Positions 1 to 8,082 of a stretch of 64,000 nt of DNA are shown in pieces. The translations under genes and the position numbers were made by a program. Position 1 is the first letter of the stretch. Each line of letters opens with the position of its first letter. A model generated the notes under the pieces. The model had not been told where the DNA came from. It did no database searches and was given only the letters and a program-made list of their open reading frames with translations. Origin of the DNA: Streptomyces goshikiensis (lineage in GTDB: Bacteria; Actinomycetota; Actinomycetes; Streptomycetales; Streptomycetaceae); NCBI RefSeq assembly GCF_014650555.1, contig NZ_BMVE01000003.1:310001-374000 (forward strand). Direction: 5' to 3'.

Positions 1-2
1 TG

Positions 3-95
3 GCGAAGGAGCTGTGCCGGCGGGTCGGGCGCGATCTGACGCGCGCGCAATGGGAGCAGAACGTTCCGGACCTGCCCTACCGCTCGGTCTGCTGA
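3..95 (+). CDS. C-terminal end of a WD40/STAND-type protein (5' partial)
   Basis: Only the last 30 codons lie in the window, ending in TGA at 93-95. They read AKELCRRVGRDLTRAQWEQN and then VPDLPYRSVC. The pattern of a Cys-Arg pair, GRDLT, W and a terminal PYR..C is what I know from the C-terminal tails of large actinobacterial WD40-repeat proteins, often carrying STAND NTPase or protease domains. The assignment is recalled from family knowledge; no catalytic or propeller region is visible. The gene enters from the left edge. About 170 nt without a gene follow before the GH31 gene. Confidence 0.55.
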   Translation, partial: AKELCRRVGRDLTRAQWEQNVPDLPYRSVC

Positions 96-268
96 CGGGG
101 CGCTCCGTCTCGCCGAAGTGACGTCATCGGACGTGACGCATGCTCAAAGCTGCGTGATTCCGGACGACTTCGAGCAGCTTCCTGCAAAGGATCTCGGCCG
201 GCCGCTATGTTGCCAGGCGCATGCCAAAGCGGTGTGTCCGCGATCCGGACCGCACGAGGAGCTGCCCC

Positions 269-2830
269 ATGAGACTCACCCGCGTCAGCACCGGCATCGA
301 ACCAGGCCCCGACCCCGGCCCCGACTCCGGCCCGGGCGCCCGCAGCCGGGGCGGCCCCTCGCCGCACCGGCGGCGTCCGCTCGACCCCGGCCGGGCCCGC
401 CGTCTCGCCCGCCGCCGCACCCGCGTCGCGGCGCTGTTCGCCGCCGCCCTCACCGTGGCCGGGCTCGCCGCCGCCGGACCGGCCGCCCCCCGGGCCACCG
501 CCGCGTCCACGGCGGCGCCGGCGGCCGCCGCCACGGCCGGCGACGTCACCGGCCTCACCCGGTCCGGGAACACCTTCACCGTCACCGCGTCCAGCGGGGC
601 GAGGGCCCGCGTGGTCATCGCCCGCGCCGACATCTTCCGGCTCTGGCTCTCGCCCGACGGCGCCTTCACCGACGATCCGGCCGGCTCCGCCCTCGCCCCG
701 ACCACGGACTTCGGCTCCGTCGACGCCTCCTTCACCGACGCCGGCCCGTACTACCGCATCACCACCGGCGCCCTGAACATCCGCGTCAACAAGGCGCCGC
801 TCCGCTTCTCCGTCTACCGCGCCGACAACACCACCCCGGTCTGGCGGGAGTCCCGGCCCACCAGCTGGACCGGCACCCGGACCACCCAGTACCTGGCCCG
901 CGGCGCCGACGAGCAGTTCTACGGCACCGGGCTGCGCCTCGGGGAGTGGGCCCTGCGCGACAAGACCGTCCCCGTCGCCGTCGACAACAAGTGGCGCGAG
1001 AACGACAACGCGAGCCCCGCCCCCTTCTACATGTCCACCAACGGCTACGGCGTCATGCGCAACACCTGGGCCCCCGGCTCGTACGGATTCAACGCCCCCA
1101 CCACCCTCACCCACGACGAGACCCGCTTCGACGGCTGGTACTTCACCGGGGACTCCCTCAAATCCGTCCTCGACGCCTACACCGACGTCAGCGGGAAACC
1201 CTTCATGGCCCCCGTCTGGGGCTTCGAACTCGGCAACGCGGACTGTTTCAACGCCTCCAACCCCGAGTACCAGGGCGACCACGGCCGCCCGCGCCACCAG
1301 ACCACCCCCGACGTGGCCGGCTACGCCGCCGACGCCCGCGCCGCCGACATGCCCTCGGGCTGGTTCCTCCCCAACGACGGCTACGGCTGCGGCTACACCG
1401 CGCCGCTGAAATCCACCGTCGAGGCCCTGAAGGCCAAGGGCTTCCGGACCGGCCTGTGGACCTCCACCGGCCTCGACTCCCTCGCCGACGAGGTCGCCGC
1501 GGCCGGTGTCCGGGGCGTGAAGACCGACGTCGCCTGGATCGGGAGCGGATACCAGTACGCCTTCAACGGGGTCCAGCAGGCCGTGGACGGCATCGAGAAG
1601 AACTCCGACGCCCGGCGCTACGTATGGACCGTCGACGGCTGGGCCGGCACCCAGCGCAACGCCGTCGTCTGGACCGGCGACACCCACGGCACCTGGGACG
1701 ACATGCGCTGGCACGTCCCCGCCATCACCGGAGCCGGCCTCTCCGCCCTCAACTACGCCTCCGGCGACGTCGACGGCATCTTCGGCGGCAGCCCCGAGAC
1801 GTACACCCGCGACCTCCAGTGGAAGGCCTTCACCCCGGCCTTCATGACCATGTCCGGCTGGGGCGCGGCCAACCCGCGGGCCGGCTACCAGGACAAGCAG
1901 CCCTGGCGCTTCGCCGAGCCGTACCGGTCCGTCAACCGCGCCTATCTCCAGCTCAAGATGCGTCTGATGCCGTACCTGTACACGATGAGCCGCGTCGCCC
2001 ACGAGAGCGGCGTCCCCAGCACGCGCGCGATGGTCCTCGAATACCCTGACGACCCGGTGGCCCGCGGCAACCTCACCAGCGGCCAGTTCATGGCCGGGGA
2101 CTCCTTCCTCGTCGCGCCCGTCGTCTCCGACACCTCCGTCCGCGACGGCATCTACCTGCCCGCCGGAACCTGGACGGACTACTGGACGGGCCGCGTCCAC
2201 ACCGGTCCGGGCTGGCTGAACGGCTACCGTGCCCCCCTCGACACCCTGCCCCTGTTCGTCAAGGGCGGCGCCATCGTGCCGATGTGGCCCCGGATGAACC
2301 ACTCGGGCGAGAAGCCCGTCTCCACCCTCACCTACGACATCCACCCGCGGGGCAACAGCTCCTTCAGCCTCTACGAGGACGACGGCCTGACCCGCGCCCA
2401 CGAGTCGGGCGCCTTCGCCCGCCAGCGGGTGGCCGTCACCGCCCCCACCACCGGCTCCGGCACGGTCACCGTCTCCGTCGGTGCGCCCACCGGCGACTAC
2501 ACCGGCAAACCGGCCTCCCGGGGCTACGAGTTCTCCCTCCACCTCGCCTCGCCGCCCGCAGCGGTCACCGCCGACGGCGCCGCGCTCACCCGCCTCGCCT
2601 CCAAGGGCGCGTACGAGGCCGCGGCGACCGGCTGGTTCTTCGACCCGGCCGACCGCGCCGGCGTCCTGTGGGTCAAGACCGGTACGAAGTCGGGCGCCTT
2701 CACCGTCTCCGCCACCGGAACCTCCGTCCCCCCGGCCGGCCCGGTCCCGGCCGCCTCCGCCCCCGCACCGCTGCCGCACGAGAGCCGGACCGGCCCCGGC
2801 GCCCGCCACCGCGTCGACGGCCTCGGCTAG
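269..2830 (+). CDS. Secreted glycoside hydrolase family 31 (alpha-glucosidase/alpha-xylosidase-like)
   Basis: 853-aa retaining alpha-glycosidase of family GH31, probably secreted to act on alpha-linked glucans or xylosides; the exact substrate cannot be read. The ATG at 269 is chosen because GAGGAG lies 7 nt upstream at 256-261. A long Arg-rich n-region precedes a hydrophobic stretch (about residues 50-70) ending in AAGPAAPRATAA, a Sec/Tat-type signal. The GH31 beta-sandwich N-domain is followed by the TIM barrel. The likely nucleophile is D420 in GVKTDVAWIG and the likely acid/base is D471 in WTGDTHGTW. After the barrel come SGWGAANPR and a beta-rich C-terminal domain containing YEDDG, usual in the family. 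It stands alone, upstream of a LysR gene on the same strand. Confidence 0.88.
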   Translation: MRLTRVSTGIEPGPDPGPDSGPGARSRGGPSPHRRRPLDPGRARRLARRRTRVAALFAAALTVAGLAAAGPAAPRATAASTAAPAAAATAGDVTGLTRSGNTFTVTASSGARARVVIARADIFRLWLSPDGAFTDDPAGSALAPTTDFGSVDASFTDAGPYYRITTGALNIRVNKAPLRFSVYRADNTTPVWRESRPTSWTGTRTTQYLARGADEQFYGTGLRLGEWALRDKTVPVAVDNKWRENDNASPAPFYMSTNGYGVMRNTWAPGSYGFNAPTTLTHDETRFDGWYFTGDSLKSVLDAYTDVSGKPFMAPVWGFELGNADCFNASNPEYQGDHGRPRHQTTPDVAGYAADARAADMPSGWFLPNDGYGCGYTAPLKSTVEALKAKGFRTGLWTSTGLDSLADEVAAAGVRGVKTDVAWIGSGYQYAFNGVQQAVDGIEKNSDARRYVWTVDGWAGTQRNAVVWTGDTHGTWDDMRWHVPAITGAGLSALNYASGDVDGIFGGSPETYTRDLQWKAFTPAFMTMSGWGAANPRAGYQDKQPWRFAEPYRSVNRAYLQLKMRLMPYLYTMSRVAHESGVPSTRAMVLEYPDDPVARGNLTSGQFMAGDSFLVAPVVSDTSVRDGIYLPAGTWTDYWTGRVHTGPGWLNGYRAPLDTLPLFVKGGAIVPMWPRMNHSGEKPVSTLTYDIHPRGNSSFSLYEDDGLTRAHESGAFARQRVAVTAPTTGSGTVTVSVGAPTGDYTGKPASRGYEFSLHLASPPAAVTADGAALTRLASKGAYEAAATGWFFDPADRAGVLWVKTGTKSGAFTVSATGTSVPPAGPVPAASAPAPLPHESRTGPGARHRVDGLG

Positions 2831-2940
2831 CAGAACCGGGCGGGTCGGCACCCGGCACCGCCTTCACCCGAGGTCCGGACCATGGTGAAGGCGGGGCCGG
2901 GTTGCCGCCCTGGGCCCTGTGTTGATCTTCGAGCAGCCGG

Positions 2941-2995
2941 AGATCCAAGTCAATCCACTGATCTCCTATCAACACCCAAGGCAGAGCTTGGATCT
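2941..2995. promoter_or_regulatory. 9-bp inverted repeat upstream of the LysR gene
   Basis: AGATCCAAG at 2941-2949 and its exact complement CTTGGATCT at 2987-2995 flank 37 nt just before the LysR start codon (3017). LysR proteins commonly bind such sites near their own promoters, so autoregulation is a reasonable inference. A TAGCGT hexamer at 3005-3010 lies 6 nt before the ATG, which would suit a leaderless transcript, but no good -35 is visible. Confidence 0.45.
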
Positions 2996-3016
2996 GAGGG
3001 TGGCTAGCGTGAGCCC

Positions 3017-3922
3017 ATGACCCTCGATGACCTCCGCGTCTTCGTCGCCGTGTGCCGTGCCGGCAGCCTCAGCGCCGTGGCCCGCGACCTCGGCCGCACC
3101 CAGTCGGCCGTCAGCCAGCACATCCGCCGCCTGGAGAAGGAGACCGGCACCGGCCTGCTGGAACGCCACGCCCGCGGCGTCGTCCCCACCGAGGCCGGCC
3201 GCATCCTCCAGGCGGCCGCCGCCGACGGCATCTCCGGCCTCGACGGAGCCCTGCGCCGGCTGGACGACCTCGTACGCGGAGACGGCGGCTCGGTCCGCGT
3301 CACCACCGGGGCCACGACCGTCCGGCACTTCATGTCCGAAGCCGTCGTCACCTTCCGGCGCCGGCACCCCCGGGTGAGCCTGGAGTTCCAGACCGAGAAC
3401 TCCAGCCGCAGCTGCTTCGACGCACTCGCCGCCGACGACCTCGACCTCGCCTGGATCACCATCGGGCGGCCGGTGCGCGGCATCGAGCAGCGCCCCGTCA
3501 TGAACCTGCCCTGGGTGCTCGCGGTCGGCGCCGACGACCCCCTCGCCGCCCGCACCCGCATCGAGCCCGCCGACCTCACCGGCATCCGGCACATCCGGCT
3601 CCCCGAGAACTCCGCCTCCCGCGCCCACCTCGACGCCGCCTTCGCCGGCCTGGACATCCGGATCAGCTCCGACACCAGCGTGGCCGACTGGGACACCGCC
3701 CTGCTGCTCGCCGAACTGGGCCTGGGCCACGCCGTCGTACCCGCCCTGCCCGGCTGGCGGGTCCCCGGCGCGGACGGCCCGCTGCGCCTCGTCCCGATCC
3801 CCGGGCTACCGCCGCTCGCCGTCGGCTGGGCCGTGCGCCGCTGGAGCGCGCTCGCCCCGCTGGCCCGCGTCTTCGCCGACGAGGTCGCCCGCAGCTGCAC
3901 CGCGCGGGCGGCCGGGCAGTAG
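3017..3922 (+). CDS. LysR family transcriptional regulator
   Basis: 301 aa, typical LysR length. The N-terminal winged HTH spans about residues 1-60 (TLDDLRVFVAVCRAGSLSAV, then RTQSAVSQHIRRLE), followed by the linker helix and a periplasmic-binding-protein-like effector domain (about 90-290). There is no clear Shine-Dalgarno site before the ATG. The last 117 nt overlap the 3' end of the convergent MFS gene. LysR genes usually control a neighbour; the candidates are the upstream GH31 gene and the MFS gene behind it, but nothing in the sequence decides between them. Confidence 0.9.
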   Translation: MTLDDLRVFVAVCRAGSLSAVARDLGRTQSAVSQHIRRLEKETGTGLLERHARGVVPTEAGRILQAAAADGISGLDGALRRLDDLVRGDGGSVRVTTGATTVRHFMSEAVVTFRRRHPRVSLEFQTENSSRSCFDALAADDLDLAWITIGRPVRGIEQRPVMNLPWVLAVGADDPLAARTRIEPADLTGIRHIRLPENSASRAHLDAAFAGLDIRISSDTSVADWDTALLLAELGLGHAVVPALPGWRVPGADGPLRLVPIPGLPPLAVGWAVRRWSALAPLARVFADEVARSCTARAAGQ

Positions 3923-5242
3923 CGACGCCGGCAGCAGTCCCACGGCGGCCAGCGCGGCCAGGGCCAACAGCGCCGGGGTGGCCCCGGCCCCGGCCCCGGC
4001 CCCGGCCCCCGTTCCCGCTCCCGCTCCTGCTCCCACTCCCGCCGCGAGGGCGATCCCGAAGGCCGGACCCACGTTCGTGGCCGTCTGCTTGAGCCCGCCG
4101 ATCACCCCCGCGTACCCGGGCGGGGCGTCCCCCACCACCGTCCCGGTCGCGGTCACCATCACCGCGGCGAAACCGGCGCCGAGCACCGCGCCCCCGGCTC
4201 CCGTCAGGGCCTCGGTGCACAGCCCGGCGATCCCGAGCGCCACCAGCCCCGTCCCGGCCAGCGCGATCCGGCGCGCACCGAACCTGCGCTGCGCGAAACC
4301 GGCCAGGGGCGCCCCCGCGACCATCACGGCGGTCAGCGGCAGCAACCGCAGCGCGGTGTCGTACGCGCCCAGCCCCCGTACGTCCTGGAGCAGGAACGTC
4401 GCCGTGAACAGCGCCCCGGACAAGGCGCCCGACGCGGTCAGCAGCAGCGCCATCGAAGCCATCACCGGCATCGACCGCGCCACGGCGGCCGGCACCAGCG
4501 GGTGCGCGCCGCGCCGCTCCCACCGTACGAGGAGCACCCCGAGCCCCGCCGCGCCCCCGAGCCCGAGGAGGGTCGGCGGCGCGGTCCATCCGTACGCCGG
4601 TACGCCGGCCAGCGCGTGCACGAGCGCCGCGACGGCGGCCACGAGCAGGGCGGCGCTGCCCAGGGGCGGCCGTCCGGCGCCGGTCCGCTCCGGCTCGGGC
4701 ACCCGTACGGCCAGGATCAGCGCGGCGATCGCGAGCGCGAGGGGCACGTTGACCACGAACACCGCCCGCCAGCCCCGGTGCGCCACGAGCAGCCCGCCGA
4801 GCAGCGGCCCGGCCGCCGCGGCCACCCCGATCGCGCTGGTCCGGACGGCCACGGGCGTGGCGAGCCGGTCGGGCGGATAGGCGAGCCGCAGCAGGGCGAG
4901 CGTCGCCGGCTGGAGCAGCGCGCCGAAGAACCCCTGCGCGGCCCGCAGGGCGATCACCCAGCCGACGCCGGGCGCCAGGGCGATGCCCGCCGAGGCGGCG
5001 GCGAAGCCGAGCACGCCGGTGATCGCCAGCCGGGAATGCCCGTAGCGGTCGCCGAGCCGCCCGGCGACGACCAGGAACGCGGCGACGGTGAGCAGGTACG
5101 CGGTGCTGGTCCACTGGACCTGCGCCACGCTCGCCCCGAGATCGCGCCGCATGCTGGGCTGCGCCACCACCAGCACGGTGCCGTCCAGGGCGACGATCAT
5201 GGCGCCGCAGACGGAGGCGAGGAGCGCTGTCCGGGGCCTCAC
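3806..5242 (-). CDS. MFS transporter, DHA2-like drug exporter
   Basis: 478-aa proton-coupled exporter of the major facilitator superfamily. Motif A is seen as GRLGDRYGHSR after TM2, motif D-like LDGTVLVVAQPSM lies in TM1, and motif C-like GPLLGG lies around TM5. There are about 12-14 hydrophobic segments. The GTG start at 5242 overlaps the stop of the upstream tetR in a GTGA, so the two genes are coupled and TetR probably represses the exporter. The C-terminal region carries a Gly-Ala repeat (see 3981-4040) and the frame runs 117 nt into the convergent LysR gene. The last 40 residues are hydrophilic and may be an extension created by loss of an earlier stop. Confidence 0.87.
   Translation of the reverse strand: MRPRTALLASVCGAMIVALDGTVLVVAQPSMRRDLGASVAQVQWTSTAYLLTVAAFLVVAGRLGDRYGHSRLAITGVLGFAAASAGIALAPGVGWVIALRAAQGFFGALLQPATLALLRLAYPPDRLATPVAVRTSAIGVAAAAGPLLGGLLVAHRGWRAVFVVNVPLALAIAALILAVRVPEPERTGAGRPPLGSAALLVAAVAALVHALAGVPAYGWTAPPTLLGLGGAAGLGVLLVRWERRGAHPLVPAAVARSMPVMASMALLLTASGALSGALFTATFLLQDVRGLGAYDTALRLLPLTAVMVAGAPLAGFAQRRFGARRIALAGTGLVALGIAGLCTEALTGAGGAVLGAGFAAVMVTATGTVVGDAPPGYAGVIGGLKQTATNVGPAFGIALAAGVGAGAGAGTGAGAGAGAGATPALLALAALAAVGLLPASLLPGRPRGAAAGDLVGEDAGQRGERAPAAHGPADGERR
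3981..4040. repeat. Hexanucleotide tandem repeat inside the MFS gene
   Basis: About ten 6-bp units, first CCCCGG-type (3981-4010) and then CCCGCT-type with small changes (4011-4040). On the minus strand they encode an alternating Gly-Ala/Gly-Val run near the end of the transporter. Such a run is prone to slippage in steps of two residues, so it keeps the reading frame. Confidence 0.7.
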
Positions 5243-5856
5243 CGGGCGGCCGGGCCGAGGTGCGCGTCGAGTGCGGCGGTGACGATGGGGTCGAGCCGCG
5301 CGGGCCCGTGGCCGTGGACCAGGGGCAGGCTGCCCGAGCCCCACAGCTGGGCCACGCCGTGCAGGTTCGCCCACAGCGCGGCGGCGGTCACGGCCGCGGG
5401 CGGCGCGTCCTCGGCCTCGGCGCGGCAGCGGGTGACGAGGCCGACGAGCAGCTCGAACAGCGGGAGCGTGGACTCGCGCAGCCGCGGCTGCCCCGGGCCG
5501 GGCGGGCCGCCGTGCCGCTCGCTGTCCAGCAGGTCGTGGCGGAACATCAGCTCGAACATGCCGCGGTGCTCCAGCGCGTAGCCGACGTAGGCCCGCCCCA
5601 GGGCCGTGAGCTGCTCGCGCGGGGTGGCCGCGCCGGCCATGGCGGAGGTGAACCGGCCGGCGAGGTCCGCGAATCCGCGCCGGGCGATGGCCGAGAGCAG
5701 GGCGTGGTGCGTGGGGAAGTGCCGCCGGGGCGCGCCGTGCGAGACCCCGGCCCGGCGGGCGATCTCCCGCAGCCCGAGCGAGGCGGTGCCCTCGGTCATG
5801 ACGAGGTCCACGCCGACGTCGATCAGCCGCTCGCGCAGGGAGCTGTCCTGTTCCAT
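5239..5856 (-). CDS. TetR family regulator of the adjacent exporter
   Basis: 205 aa. The N-terminal HTH is clear (about residues 10-55, including GLREIARRAGVSHGAPRRHF), followed by an all-helical ligand-binding region containing a WHG-like segment (ALWANLHGVAQLWG, about 160-175). It is first in a two-gene operon with the MFS exporter through a 4-nt overlap. The start at 5856 lies 6 nt from a perfect operator-like inverted repeat (5862-5886). The usual logic applies: a bound ligand releases the repressor and switches on export. The ligand is unknown. Confidence 0.9.
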   Translation of the reverse strand: MEQDSSLRERLIDVGVDLVMTEGTASLGLREIARRAGVSHGAPRRHFPTHHALLSAIARRGFADLAGRFTSAMAGAATPREQLTALGRAYVGYALEHRGMFELMFRHDLLDSERHGGPPGPGQPRLRESTLPLFELLVGLVTRCRAEAEDAPPAAVTAAALWANLHGVAQLWGSGSLPLVHGHGPARLDPIVTAALDAHLGPAAR

Positions 5857-5861
5857 GGGCC

Positions 5862-5893
5862 CTGTCTACCAGGGGCTGGTAGACAGTGTCTAC
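5862..5893. promoter_or_regulatory. Nested TetR operator
   Basis: CTGTCTACCA (5862-5871) and TGGTAGACAG (5877-5886) form a perfect 10-bp inverted repeat around GGGGC. The right arm is reused in a second perfect palindrome, GTAGACA (5879-5885) with TGTCTAC (5887-5893). Three TGTCTAC-type half-sites therefore lie one after another next to the tetR start. I infer a binding site for the TetR encoded at 5239-5856, able to hold two dimers. Confidence 0.72.
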
Positions 5894-5906
5894 TCGCCCG
5901 GGATCC

Positions 5907-5922
5907 TGGTACGCCAGTACCA
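5907..5922. promoter_or_regulatory. Second palindrome, possible operator of the right-hand TetR
   Basis: TGGTAC (5907-5912) and GTACCA (5917-5922) form a perfect inverted repeat around GCCA. It differs from the TGTCTAC motif to its left and lies on the side of the divergent tetR gene at 5977, so it is more likely that gene's own operator. Confidence 0.5.
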
Positions 5923-5976
5923 TCAAGTTCCCGGCGGCGGACGGCCGACGGCCGACGAGCGGAGAGGAGCCGGCGC

Positions 5977-6594
5977 ATGCCGAAACGCGTGGACCACGAG
6001 GAACGGCGCGCCCAGATCGCGGAGGCCCTCGTCCGGGTCGCCGCGCGCCGCGGACTGCACGCGGTGGGCATGCGCGACGTCGCCGCCGAGGCGGGCGTGT
6101 CCCTGCGCCTGGTCCAGTACTACTTCGAGACCAAGGAGAACCTGCTCTTCTACGGGCTCCAGCACCTGGCCGCCGGCCTCGGCGCCCGCGTCGCCGCCCG
6201 GCTCCGGGCCATCGGCGCGAACCCCGGCCCGCGCGCGACCGTCGAGGCCCTGCTGACGGAGGCGCTGCCCACCGACGCGGCGAGCCGCGATTTCCACATC
6301 GTCTTCACCGCGTACGCCGCCCTCGCCCTGACCGACGAGGCCCTCGCCGCGCAGCCCTTCATCGAGAACCCCAAGGCCGCCGAGGACGCCCTGACCGGGC
6401 TGCTCCAGCAGGCGAAGGACGCCGGGCTGACCCCTCCCGGTACGGACCCGCGCACCGAGGCCATCAGCCTCCTCGCCATGTCGGCGGGGCTCGGCACCAG
6501 CGTCCTGGTCGGCCAGCGCACCCAGGAATCCGCCGCCGCGGTCCTGCGCCACCACCTCGACCGGCTCTTCCCGGAGCCCGCCGCGGCGGAGTGA
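5977..6594 (+). CDS. TetR/AcrR family transcriptional regulator
   Basis: 205 aa. The HTH occupies residues 8-55 (RRAQIAEALVRVAARRGLHA, then MRDVAAEAGVSLRLVQYYFE). The QYYF ending of the recognition helix and the C-terminal fold resemble the BetI/PfmR-like TetR branch. The start at ATG 5977 has GGAG about 8 nt upstream. It is divergent from the other tetR and from the exporter, and no target follows in the same direction. It may control itself, or cross-regulate the exporter operon through the shared spacer. Confidence 0.88.
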   Translation: MPKRVDHEERRAQIAEALVRVAARRGLHAVGMRDVAAEAGVSLRLVQYYFETKENLLFYGLQHLAAGLGARVAARLRAIGANPGPRATVEALLTEALPTDAASRDFHIVFTAYAALALTDEALAAQPFIENPKAAEDALTGLLQQAKDAGLTPPGTDPRTEAISLLAMSAGLGTSVLVGQRTQESAAAVLRHHLDRLFPEPAAAE

Positions 6595-6603
6595 CGCCAG
6601 GGC

Positions 6604-7704
6604 TCAGCCGCGCCGGATCGCGTCCACCAGGCCCGCCACCAGCCGCGCCCGCTCGGCCATGGCGCCGATCACCAGGTACTCGTGGTCGGCGTGGGCACCG
6701 CCCCCGACCGCTCCCAGACCGTCGAGCGTCGGCACCCCCAGCGCGGCCGTGAAGTTGCCGTCGCTGCCGCCGCCGACCGCCCTGCCCTCAAGGCCGGGGA
6801 GCAGCCGCCGCGCCACCGCGAACAGCTCGGTCGAGGCGGACTCGGGCATCGGGGGCCGGCCGACGGCGCCCCGCACCGAGACCTGCGCCCCGTCGAGATG
6901 CGGAGCCAGCGCCGCGAACGCGGCCTCGACGCGCTCCCTCTCGTCGGCCGTCTCGACCCGGACGTCGACGACGACGGTCGCGGCCGCCGGAACCACGTTG
7001 TCCAAGGTGCCCGCCGCCGCGACGGTCGGGGTGACCGTCGTCCCGATCTCGGGCCGGCCGAGCGCCGCGATGTCCAGCACCTGGTGCGCCGCCTCGATCA
7101 GGGCGTTGACCCCGGCCGCCGGTTCGAGTCCGGCGTGCGAGGCGCGGCCCGTGATCGAGACCTGGAAGGTGCCGCAGCCCTTGCGGCCGGTCTTCAGCCC
7201 GCCGCCGTCGGCGGCGCCCTCCAGCACCAGAGCTGCGCCGCAGGCGAGGGCGCGTTCCTCGATCAGGGCCCGCGAGGAGCCGGAGCCGACCTCCTCGTCG
7301 GCGGTCACCAGGATCTCCACCCCCGACCGGTCCTCCAGCGAGGCCACGCCGTGCACGGCCTGCACCAGCCCGCCGAGCATGTCGAAGACCCCCGGACCGG
7401 TCGCGTGCCCGCCCTCGACCGCGAACGGGCGGCGTTGCAGGGTGCCGAGTGGGAACACGGTGTCGTGGTGACCCAGGATCAGCACCCGGGGATCACCGCC
7501 GCCCGACCAGTGGACGTGCGGCCCGGCTTCGCTCTCCACCAGGACGGCGTGCCCGCCCAGACGGCTCTCGATGAGCGCCGCGACCGTCTTGGCAGACGCC
7601 TCCAAGGCGTTGACGTCACGCGAGGGGGACTCGGTCTCGACGAGTGTCCGGAGGTCCTCGATCATCGCGTCGACGCTCACGTCGGCGCCTTCGCGCATCG
7701 TCAT
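6604..7704 (-). CDS. M20 family metallopeptidase (glutamate carboxypeptidase-like)
   Basis: 366-aa zinc peptidase or amidohydrolase of the M20/CPG2 type, cytoplasmic (no signal). Metal ligands are visible in order: His-Asp in LGHHDTVFP, the bridging Asp in GPGVFDMLGG, the catalytic Glu pair in TADEEVGSG, and His in GGGAHADHEY near the C-terminus. The dimerisation (lid) domain lies between. ATG 7704 is chosen over upstream codons because the protein then begins just before the usual first helix; ATG 7698 is also possible. It converges on the tetR gene, with 9 nt between stops. The substrate is not predictable beyond an acylated or peptidyl amino acid. Confidence 0.85.
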   Translation of the reverse strand: MTMREGADVSVDAMIEDLRTLVETESPSRDVNALEASAKTVAALIESRLGGHAVLVESEAGPHVHWSGGGDPRVLILGHHDTVFPLGTLQRRPFAVEGGHATGPGVFDMLGGLVQAVHGVASLEDRSGVEILVTADEEVGSGSSRALIEERALACGAALVLEGAADGGGLKTGRKGCGTFQVSITGRASHAGLEPAAGVNALIEAAHQVLDIAALGRPEIGTTVTPTVAAAGTLDNVVPAAATVVVDVRVETADERERVEAAFAALAPHLDGAQVSVRGAVGRPPMPESASTELFAVARRLLPGLEGRAVGGGSDGNFTAALGVPTLDGLGAVGGGAHADHEYLVIGAMAERARLVAGLVDAIRRG

Positions 7705-7814
7705 GCGGTCAGGGTATCGGGCGGCCCGGAGCGCGCAGCCGGACCGGGTGCGCAGGATGATGGAGGGACCGGGGACGACGGCCGCTCCTCGGCACAGAAG
7801 GAGGCGCACCTGCC

Positions 7815-8057
7815 ATGACGGAGCACGAGCGCGGGCCGTCGGCGCGCAACCTTGAGGAAGGCCGGCTGCTCAAGGAGCTGGAGGCGATCCACCGCACGCG
7901 CCACGAGACCCTGCTGCACGGGTCCAACGACGCCCTGGTCACCCACACGGACCGGATGAACGAACTGGAGCGCGAGTACGTACGCCGCCACCCGCAGCGC
8001 GCCCAGACCCCGGGCCGTACCCGCGAGGGCGCCCGCGCCCGCACGACGGCCGACTGA
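7815..8057 (+). CDS. Small charged conserved protein (DUF6158-like)
   Basis: 80 aa, very hydrophilic and probably helical. The core is EGRLLKELEAIHRTRHETLL, then HGSNDALVTHTDRMNELEREYVRR. I recall similar small Streptomyces proteins named DUF6158, but the family name is from memory. There is no membrane segment or catalytic motif. GGAGGCG lies about 8 nt before the ATG. It is divergent from the M20 gene and is followed by the convergent esterase gene. Confidence 0.7.
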   Translation: MTEHERGPSARNLEEGRLLKELEAIHRTRHETLLHGSNDALVTHTDRMNELEREYVRRHPQRAQTPGRTREGARARTTAD

Positions 8058-8082
8058 CCCCGGCCCGCGAACCCGGCGGGGC

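Noticed and set aside
77..2851. A 924-codon minus-strand frame over the GH31 gene
   Set aside because: Low-complexity Gly/Ala/Val sequence with no motif; the plus-strand frame has the signal peptide and GH31 catalytic residues. High GC keeps such frames open.
3981..4040. CRISPR-like or regulatory repeat array
   Set aside because: Units are 6 bp without spacers and encode Gly-Ala in frame; it is a coding tandem repeat.
3806..5242. Frameshift in the MFS gene
   Set aside because: The TM pattern is unbroken from start to about residue 435; only the tail is odd, so I kept one intact gene and listed the overlap as a finding.
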